A stretch of DNA of 64,000 nucleotides from Maylandia zebra (lineage: Eukaryota > Chordata > Actinopteri > Cichliformes > Cichlidae). Shown piece by piece: positions 56,870 through 64,000 of this stretch (position 1 is the stretch's first letter; every line of letters starts with the position of its first letter). The notes beneath the pieces were generated by a model, which saw only the letters and a program-made list of their open reading frames with translations, did no database searches and was not told where the DNA came from. The DNA lies in NCBI RefSeq assembly GCF_041146795.1, contig NC_135177.1:23720560-23784559 (forward strand), in the 5' to 3' direction. The translations under genes and the position numbers were made by a program.

Positions 56870-59640
56870 TGTGAGTTCTTTCTTTTTTTTTGCCATCTGT
56901 AATTTAAAACGATCGTGTTATTATCAAAAAAGTTCATTCTTTTATTATTTCTCAGCATTTAAAATCAGTAAGCTGAATAAATTGAGTGCGCTCCTACAAC
57001 TACATTTAGAGTGTAATTATGTCTAAAATGTGAACACAGAAGTCAATAACTAATGAACAAAAATGCTCCAAAGCTTTATCTGACAAAAACTTCTGTTCAC
57101 ATTGGCCTTGTTACATATCTGCCTGCTTTCGTCTTAAAGTTCACTTGAATATCAGTAGCAGGTTTTCAGTTCTGTTATTTAGTATCAGCAAGGCCTTCAT
57201 GAGTAACTAAGTTTATTTAATCCTCTCAGATATATTCGTTACCCTCAGCAAAATGCTGATGCGGTCTTGTCACCCAGGGCGAACACCTAAATTTGAATGT
57301 GATAACTTAAGAAAGCTGGGATGTAGGATTTTCACATTGATACCATAGGTGCATCTACTACAGATCTCTGAGGAGTTTAAATCTCGGTAACCTCGACCTG
57401 GTAGACTGAATGGTAGCACCCACTGTTATTTATCAACTTTTCTTTTTGTTTCCACGGAGTGGCTGGAGCACTGAGGTCAGAGGCTGATTTTGTTGAAACC
57501 ACCCTTTTTACCACAAGGGTGCACTATTGTCACTCACTTGCTGTATAAAATAGTTAAAATAATTGGACCCTACATAATTTTTTTTTAGTCAATTTGGAAC
57601 AGTTTTTATACCAAACCACAGTAAAAACACCTGAAGTGTCATTCTCTGGCTTGGAATTTGATTACTTTCCCTAATGTGATCCAAATTATATGAAAATATA
57701 CTGCTGTATAGGTGCTAAATGTAATCAGAATGCTTCAGATCCATTGGCATGAGTCAGATCAAGAAGGATGGTGGCTTTAGGGAATCCCAATTTGTACTAC
57801 CTCTGTATATAGATAGATAGAGATATACAATAGATAATATAGGACAAAGGTTCAAGGGGTAACTTGGCACCGTCTTCAGTTGTGTTCCCACTAAATTTGT
57901 CCAGGTTCCCTTGAAGACATCAACCTATCATTTTCTTAAGGATTGTTCCAGACAGTGTAAGAATAAAGCAGCACAGGTGTGGTCATATACACTGCAAATA
58001 ATGCATGGAACAGAGGTCAGAGGGTTACTTGACAAGGATCACAAGATCTGTGACAGGACTGTGATTCAGTGGATTGCTCTGTTGCCTCATAACAAGAAGG
58101 TTCCTGCTTCAAATCTGAGTCGCAATTTCAGTGAGTGTCGGAAACTCATTGAAATCCCACATGAAAGGTTTCATACCACTGCTTTGAACACACACTTTGA
58201 AGTTTGCACGAGTTTTTAAAATTTTATTTATTTTTAAATCCACGTCTGTTTGTGTTTGGCAAAACTGAACATCATATCCTGTAATAATAGATATTTTACT
58301 CCAAAATAAGTGTTTTTAGATATCAAATAAACTCTTCTCTGAGTGGTATTCCACCTATTCAGGAAACATTCATTGTTCATTGACTCATGTTTTATTCCCT
58401 GTTGAAGACCTGTGTGCCAAAATGTGTTTCTTTTAACCTTGCTGTGCAAATAAAGGCATTTTAGTCTTATTTCAAAAAGGGAGAGCCTGGAACTTAAAAA
58501 ATGTATCCCTTCCAAAGTGCGCCTCACATAGAAGTGAGTTGAATGGAGGATGTGGTCCTTCTCTTATAGTTGGCCCAGATCAAAACTGACCAGAGGATAC
58601 AATAAAGGCATGTAAGAGTCATTGGCTAGTGATGTAGAAAGAGACTGTATGGGGTGTATTGGTGCATAGCTGGTGCTACACCCAAATTTATGTCATAAAC
58701 TGAACTGTGTAGCATGCGGAAGTTACACCAAGAATGGATTTCATCAGAGGTGGGTGTGCACCAACTGAACTCCCCCTGAGAGGGAAGTGCGAGACGTTTT
58801 AATGAACGGGTGACTGAAACCCCAATAAATTAATCAAGAAGGTTACAATGAGAACTTTATCAATCCTGACGTAAGCTTGTAGAAAATATACGCTTAATCA
58901 TCTAAAGTTAAACATGATATCTGCTCAAAATTAGTTTTCATTTATTGCTTGTTTGATTCAAAGACTGTTCACTACATGCAAAGTTTCCAAAGCTGGAGAC
59001 CCAGGCGGTATGCATCAAACTATGCATCACATTTTCTTTCAGTTTATTGTGGATCTGATAAATGCCTACTCGAACTCTGTCTAAGATTGACTTGACTTGA
59101 GTTGACTGAAAAAAGTGTATGAAACATAAACCTTGTTATTATAATTATTTATAAGTTTGTAACAGCCTCTGCTCAATAAATATCAGCTAAATGAATAAGT
59201 AGGAGTGTTTACAATCGTTAGTAAAAAAAATGCTCTTTTGGATCAATAGCAAATCTGAAACATGAGGTGGCAGTGTTGCACTAGTTAGTGTACTATCCCT
59301 CCACAGTCTGTCAGATCTTTGCAGTAAAAGAAATTACTTCATAACCCACATGACCCACAATCTTAACATTAATAACCTATGTTCACCCACAGCTAAAAAG
59401 CTTAAAAGCATTGATGCCCAAAGGGAGATATATGAAATGTTATCTTTAGTATGGAGCCATGCTACTGGAATAAATGCAGAATGTGGTTTGACAATTTTCT
59501 GTAATAAGCAAGGCCTTTCCTGTGTTGCAGCATACGTGGTTCCTTAACTAGTTAAGGATTCAAATGGTTTACTTATCAGGATATAAATATAATCATCTGT
59601 CCGGTCTTAAAATCAGGAAAATACTACCTCAGAAAAACAC
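56870..59640. other. Intergenic region right of cox6b, no gene seen
   Basis: AT-rich sequence without exon signals I can support. A short frame at 57911-58219 has no domain. A few TAGA units occur near 57809. Confidence 0.5.
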
Positions 59641-59644
59641 ATGA

Positions 59645-60010
59645 AATACCAGCAATTGGTTTCTGTATGAGTTTATCAGAGTCTTAGATCACTGTGTGGA
59701 AATGTTGCCCCACTCTTCTTTATAGTGTTGCTTCAGTTTACTGAAGTCTGGAGGCATTAGTTCTCTTAAGATATTGCTACAGTATTTCAGTCAGGTTGAG
59801 GTCTGGCCTTTGTCATTGATTCTCTTCTTTTCAGCCATTATCTTGTAGATTTGTTGCTGTGGATGAGTTCACTGGGTTCATTGTCCTTTTGCACGACCTC
59901 AGTTTTGGTGAAGCTTTAGTTGTCGGACAGATGGCCTCACATTTGACTCTTTAATACTTTGGTATATTTAGGAATTCATGGACAACTCAGTGACCACAAG
60001 CTGCCCCTCT
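59645..60010 (-). mobile_element. Tc1/mariner relic, family 2, minus orientation (short)
   Basis: Matches 61195-61570 block by block: GGTTTCTGTATGA, GTTGCCCCACTCTTCTTTAT, GTGTTGCTTCAGTT, CATTGTCCTTTTGCA, and GACAGATGGCCTCACATTTG. Both resemble the reverse complement of a fish Tc1 transposase gene. No coding capacity remains. Confidence 0.65.
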
Positions 60011-60374
60011 AAATCACCACCATGATTGATAATAATTAATAATCATGCATAATCGTTCTTTTTAATGTAGCTACTTTGAAGTATTTTGTTCCCAAGCATT
60101 TGCACCATTAAACCTCCTAAGTAGGATAATAACTTTCACATGAGTAAAGAGTCTAAATCTTGCCAGCTACTATATACAAAATGATGTTCTTCCATAACAC
60201 ACCACTTTTCGTGCAATACGCTTGTTTAGGACACAATGCTTTACCTTAAAAAAAAATACCCCTAGCAATGTTTTCTGACATTTATTTCCCCCGTTGAATG
60301 TTTTTCCTGGCAGTATGGATTAGAGGATGTGTTAGATAAGTATTCAAGAATTTTATCAAATCTAAGGTACACAC

Positions 60375-61130
60375 ACACAAGGTCCACCTGTTCAAAAAGG
60401 CACATCTAAAGGCCAGTCTTATGTTCTAAGGTGAACGTCTAAATAATTCAGAGAAGGCTGGGGGGAAAGTGTTGTGGTCAGATGAAACATATAATGAGCT
60501 TTTTGGCACTAAGTCAACTCAGTGTGTTTGGAGGAAAAGAAATGATATGACCCAAAGAACACCACCCAACAGTCAAACATGGAGGTGGAAACATTATTTT
60601 TTGGGGCTGTTTCTCTGCCAAGGGTACAGGAGGACTTCACCATATTGAGGGGCCAATGGACATGTGGAGGAAAAGCTACTTCTCTCAGCCAGAATACTGA
60701 AGATAGGTCATGGATGGGTCATCCAGCATGACAATGGTCAAAAAGATACTGTCAAGACAACCAAGGAGTGACTACAGAAGAAGAAGCACATTGAGGTCAT
60801 GGGAATGGCGTTTCCGTATCCCTATCCTGAGGAACACTGTGGGGGGAGCTGAAGCTTCAAGTTCCTAAGCAGCAGCCAAGAGACCTACATGATCAAACGA
60901 GTTTCTATAGACAAGTGGGCCAAAGTCCCTCCTGAAATGTGGGTAAACCTGGTGACCAACTACAAGAAATGTCTCAGCAACAACGGTTTCTCCCACAATT
61001 ACTGAATCATGCTTTGCTTTGTGGATCAAATACTTATTATTTATTTATGGTTAATATTCTGGTTGATATTTCTTTGGAAGTGAGGAAAATTGTAAATTCA
61101 GCAGGGGAAATAATAATGTATTTAAGAAAT
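60375..61130 (+). pseudogene. Decayed Tc1 transposase copy, plus orientation
   Basis: Recognisable transposase boxes in order are WSDET-like text at 60474 (GTGGTCAGATGAAACATATA), the HGGGN box at 60580 (AACATGGAGGTGGAAACATT), GCFSAKGTG at 60605, and a HDNGQ-like box at 60730 (CAGCATGACAATGGTCAAAA). It ends with ATGTGGGTAAACCTGGTGAC, the V-x-N-L-V helix, at 60938. Stops and frameshifts are frequent. The SPDLNP box is unrecognisable. Confidence 0.75.
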
Positions 61131-61189
61131 TCTTAGACAAAATGCAGAAGCTGCATGGAGAAAACTACGCCCATCTTTCAGTAACTTGT

Positions 61190-62573
61190 AGAAACACCTT
61201 AGAAGCAAATGGTTTCTGTATGACTTTAGACTGTTGAGTCACTGTGGGGGAAATGTTGCCCTACTCTTCTTTACAGTGTTGCTTCAGTTCATTGACATTT
61301 GCAGGCATTTGTTCATGCATAGCGTTCTTAACGTCCTGCTACAGTATTTCAGACCGTTTGAGTTCTGGACTTTGACTGGGCCACTGCAACATCTGGATTC
61401 TTTACTTTTTCAGCCCCTCTTGCTTAGATTTTCTGCTATGCTTGGGATCATTGTCCTGTTGCATGACACAGTTTAAGTAAAGCTTTGGTTGTCAGACAGA
61501 TGGCCTCACATTTGACTCTAGAATATTTTGATATACAGGGGAATTCATGGTTTACTCAGTGACCCTCCAAATCAGTAACCTGCCTCCATCATGACTGGCA
61601 GGTGGAATGAGGTGTTTGTGTGGTTATGCCGTGTTTGGCGCTGTGCATGGTGGTCAAACATCTCCACTTTGTTCTTGTCTGTCCAAAGCATATCTACAGG
61701 AAAGGGCAGAGCAGGCTGTACCTGCCGCAGAGACTCAGGTTGTTTGGAGTGGAGGGCCCACTCCTGAAGATCTTCTATGACTCTGTGGTGGCCTCAGCCA
61801 TCTTTTACGGTGTGGTCTGCTGGGGTGGCAGCATCTCTGCCGGGGACAGGAAGAGACTGAACAGGCTGATTAAAAGGGCCAGCTCTGTTCTAGGATGCCC
61901 TCTGGACCCAGTGGAGGTGGTGAGTGGCAGGAGAATGGCGGCTAAGCTATCATCCCTGTTGGACAACATCTCCCACCCCATGCAGGAGACTGTGACAGCA
62001 CTGAGCAGCTCCTTCAGTGGCAGGCTGCGGCACCCACGGTGTGGGACGGAGAGATTTCACAGGTCTTTTCTCCCCACTGCTGTCAGACTCCACAACAAAG
62101 ACTATAACTGATCAAACACACACATCCACACATGTGCAGTAACAGTAAGTGCAATAATCTTTTCTGACATCATTGTATTTTTACTCAGTTGGATACAGCA
62201 TTTGTATTCTATTTTTGTCCTATTGTATATTTTATTCTATTGTATATAGTATTTTATTTTTATTTTATTCTGTACAGTTGTGTACTGTATTTATTCTTAT
62301 TGTATTCAAATTTTTGCTTCATAACTTTTGTACTGTCCACTTCCTGCTGTGACAAAACAAATTTCCCATGTGTGGGACTAATAAAGGTTATCTTATCTCA
62401 TCTTATATTGTTCCAGAGATCTTGTAATACATTCAGATGAAACTTTGCAAACCTAAGTTGTGCTAACATGTTCTTTTTAGAGACAAGAGGCTTACTCCAG
62501 GATGTAGTTTTTCAGTTTTTCTGACTGTACTGTCATAAACTTTAACATTTAAAATGCTAAGTTTTAATTCAAA
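61190..62573 (-). mobile_element. Tc1/mariner relic, family 2, minus orientation, split by a LINE
   Basis: The left part, 61190-61689, reads as the reverse complement of a transposase gene (GACAGATGGCCTCACATTTG, CATCTCCACTTTGTTCTTGT, CTGTCCAAAG). The right part, 62397-62573, continues exactly where expected (TTGTTCCAGAGATCTTGT, TTTGCAAACCTAAGTTGTGC, CTGTACTGTCATAAACTTTA). The LINE fragment at 61690-62396 sits between the two halves. Confidence 0.7.
61690..62396 (+). mobile_element. 3' end of an L2-like LINE with intact C-terminal coding segment
   Basis: A frame to the stop at 62111 encodes YRKGQSRLYLPQRLRLFG, FYDSVVASAIFYGVVCWGGS, KRLNRLIKRASSVLGCPLDP and RFHRSFLPTAVRLHN. This is the well-known C-terminal reverse-transcriptase region of fish L2/Rex-type LINEs. 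The 3' UTR is AT-rich and ends GGACTAATAAAGGTTATCTT followed by short TATCT/CATCT repeats, the expected 3' tail. It is 5' truncated and inserted into a Tc1 relic. Confidence 0.8.
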
Positions 62574-62575
62574 TA

Positions 62576-63933
62576 CAGTGGGGCAAAAAAGTATTTAGTC
62601 AGCCACCGATTGTGCAAGTTCCCCCACTTAAAATGATGACAGAGGTCAGTAATTTGCACCAGAGGTACACTTCAACTGTGAGAGACAGAATGTGAAAAAA
62701 AAATCCATGAATCCACATGGTAGGATTTATAAAGAATTTATTCGTAAATCAGGGTGGAAAATAAGTATTTGGTCACCTCAAACAAGGAAAATCTCTGGCT
62801 CTCACAGACCTGTAACGTCGTCTGTAAGAAGCTTTTCTGTCCCCCACTCGTTACCTGTATGAATGGCACCTGTTTGAACCCATCATCTGTATAAAAGACA
62901 CCTGTCCACAGCCTCAAACAGTCAGACTCCAAACTCCGCCATGGCCAAGACCAAAGAGCTTTCGAAGGACACCAGGAAAAGTATTGTAGACCTGCACCAG
63001 ACTGGGAAGAGTGAATCTACAATAGGCAAGCAGCTTGGTGTGAAAAAATCAACTGTGGGAGCAATCATCAGAAAATGGAAGACATACAAGACCACTGATA
63101 ATCTCCCTCGATCTGGGGCTCCACGCAAGATCTCATCCCGTGGGGTCAAAATGATCATGAGAACGGTGAGCAAAGATCCCAGAACCACACGGGGGGACCT
63201 GGTGAATGACCTGCAGAGAGCTGGGACCAAAGTAACAAAGGTCACCATCAGTAACACACTACAACGGCAGGGAATCAAATCCCGCAGTGCCAGACGTGTT
63301 CCGCTGCTGAAGCCAGTGCATGTCCAGGCCCGTCTGAAGTTTGCCAGAGAGCACATGGATGATACAGCAGAGGATTGGGAGAATGTCATGTGGTCAGATG
63401 AAACCAAAGTAGAACTTTTTGGTATAAACTCAACTCGTCGTGTTTGGAGGAAGAAGAATACTGAGTTGCATCCCAAGAACACCATACCTACTGTGAAGCA
63501 TGGGGGTGGAAACATCATGCTATGGGGCTGTTTTTCTGCCAAGGGGACAGGACGACTGATCCGTGTTAAGGACAGAATGAATGGGGCCATGTATCGTGAG
63601 ATTTTGAGCCAAAACCTCCTTCCATCAGTGAGAACTTTGAAGATGAAACGAGGCTGGGTCTTCCAACATGACAATGATCCAAAACACACCGCCCGGGCAA
63701 CAAAGGAGTGGCTCCGTAAGAAGCATTTGAAAGTCCTGGAGTGGCCTAGCCAGTCTCCAGACCTCAACCCCATAGAAAATCTGTGGCGGGAGTTGAAAGT
63801 CCGTGTTGCTCGGCGACAGCCCCAAAACATCACTGCTCTCGAGAAGATCTGCATGGAGGAATGGGCCAAAATACCAGCTACTGTGTGTGCAAACCTGGTA
63901 AAGACCTATAGTAAACGTTTGACTGCCCCACTG
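62576..63933 (+). mobile_element. Nearly intact Tc1/mariner transposon with a deleted right end
   Basis: The left end CAGTGGGGCAAAAAAGTATT follows a TA at 62574-62575. The right end ...TGCCCCACTG is followed by TA at 63934-63935. Only the outermost 10-12 bases of the inverted repeat remain on the right, directly after the transposase codons, so the 3' part of the gene, its 3' UTR and most of the right inverted repeat are missing. The left side keeps the long leader with AAAATAAGTATTTGGTCACC. Confidence 0.85.
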
Positions 63934-63936
63934 TAA
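62941..63936 (+). CDS. Tc1-family transposase, C-terminally truncated
   Basis: A DDE/D transposase of 331 aa that cuts and pastes Tc1 elements at TA sites. The N-terminal paired-like HTH is present ([32 protein letters not shown]), then an AT-hook-like linker ([10 protein letters not shown]). The catalytic residues are Asp153 (WSDETK), Asp244 (QHDNDPKH) and Glu279 ([11 protein letters not shown]), with 34 residues between the last two: DD34E. The glycine-rich [18 protein letters not shown] box is intact. The frame has no internal stop or shift. The normal last residues after KRLT are missing: the reading frame runs into the remaining inverted-repeat tip (APL) and stops at a TAA made from the TA target site plus the next base. 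Length is about 10-15 residues below typical. Recent insertion is likely. Confidence 0.93.
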   Translation: MAKTKELSKDTRKSIVDLHQTGKSESTIGKQLGVKKSTVGAIIRKWKTYKTTDNLPRSGAPRKISSRGVKMIMRTVSKDPRTTRGDLVNDLQRAGTKVTKVTISNTLQRQGIKSRSARRVPLLKPVHVQARLKFAREHMDDTAEDWENVMWSDETKVELFGINSTRRVWRKKNTELHPKNTIPTVKHGGGNIMLWGCFSAKGTGRLIRVKDRMNGAMYREILSQNLLPSVRTLKMKRGWVFQHDNDPKHTARATKEWLRKKHLKVLEWPSQSPDLNPIENLWRELKVRVARRQPQNITALEKICMEEWAKIPATVCANLVKTYSKRLTAPL

Positions 63937-64000
63937 ATGTAATTTATATAGCACCAAATCACAGCAACTGTTGCCTCAAAGTGCTTTAGATCAGTTAGCC
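63936..64000 (+). repeat. Start of interspersed repeat (family of 23608-23820), cut by the window edge
   Basis: ATTTATATAGCACCAAATCA and CAGCAACTGTTGCCTCAAAG match the beginning of the 23608 copy. The AATTCAAA just before the Tc1 element (62566-62573) may be the first bases of the same copy, in which case the Tc1 element is inserted in this repeat. Confidence 0.65.

Noticed and set aside
57911..58219. 102-aa plus-strand frame right of cox6b
   Set aside because: No domain and no codon bias. Nearby text is AT-rich intergenic DNA.
62922..63869. Long open frame (315 aa) antisense to the Tc1 transposase
   Set aside because: A shadow of the high-identity transposase gene on the other strand. The plus-strand frame has the HTH and DD34E motifs.

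Overview
The window is nuclear DNA of a teleost fish, most likely a percomorph (cichlid-like). The evidence is spliced vertebrate genes with GT-AG introns, a fish-type activation-induced cytidine deaminase, a fish-type IL-11, long CA/GT microsatellites, and many Tc1/mariner copies and relics with L2-like LINE 3' ends. No prokaryotic gene, CRISPR array, rRNA or tRNA was recognised.

Seven protein-coding genes could be modelled exon by exon, and reading frame is kept across every junction. Six lie on the minus strand. From left to right: necap1 (NECAP endocytic adaptor, last exons beyond the left edge, 384-4737); aicda (complete, 210 aa, 5474-7109); nat14 (membrane-associated GNAT acetyltransferase, 276 aa, 10499-11520); znf628 (17 C2H2 fingers in two arrays, 1432 aa, 15179-24264); il11 (secreted IL-6-family cytokine, 200 aa, 26804-31031); rasip1 (Ras-interacting endothelial protein, 998 aa, 15 coding exons, 43558-50583). 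On the plus strand is cox6b (cytochrome c oxidase subunit 6B, 86 aa, 54419-56564).

In mammals, as far as I recall, the necap1/aicda pair lies in one chromosome region (human 12p13). The nat14/znf628/il11/cox6b2 set lies in another (human 19q13.4) and rasip1 in a third (19q13.3). The window therefore joins segments that are separate in mammals. The genes do not form a pathway; they are independent loci of immunity, cytokine signalling, vascular adhesion, transcription, trafficking and respiration.

Between genes: 7.3-10.2 kb and 31.6-43.3 kb are gene-poor and simple-repeat rich, with no coding signal I trust. Tc1 relics sit at 12.4-14.5 kb (with nested LINE and other insertions), in znf628 intron 1 (itself broken by a roughly 508-bp element made of 62-bp direct repeats between inverted ends) and at 52.2-53.3 kb. 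The last 4.4 kb is a nest of at least three decayed Tc1 copies, an L2-like LINE 3' end and a nearly intact Tc1 whose transposase keeps its DD34E residues but has lost its native C-terminus.

The most unusual structures are a perfect 56-bp palindrome between aicda and necap1, the tandem-repeat inverted-end element at 22.6-23.1 kb, a repeated aromatic/aliphatic motif in the ZNF628 tail, a GC-AG intron in rasip1, and the truncated Tc1 that borrows its stop codon from its TA target site. I found no convincing new multi-gene biological system.
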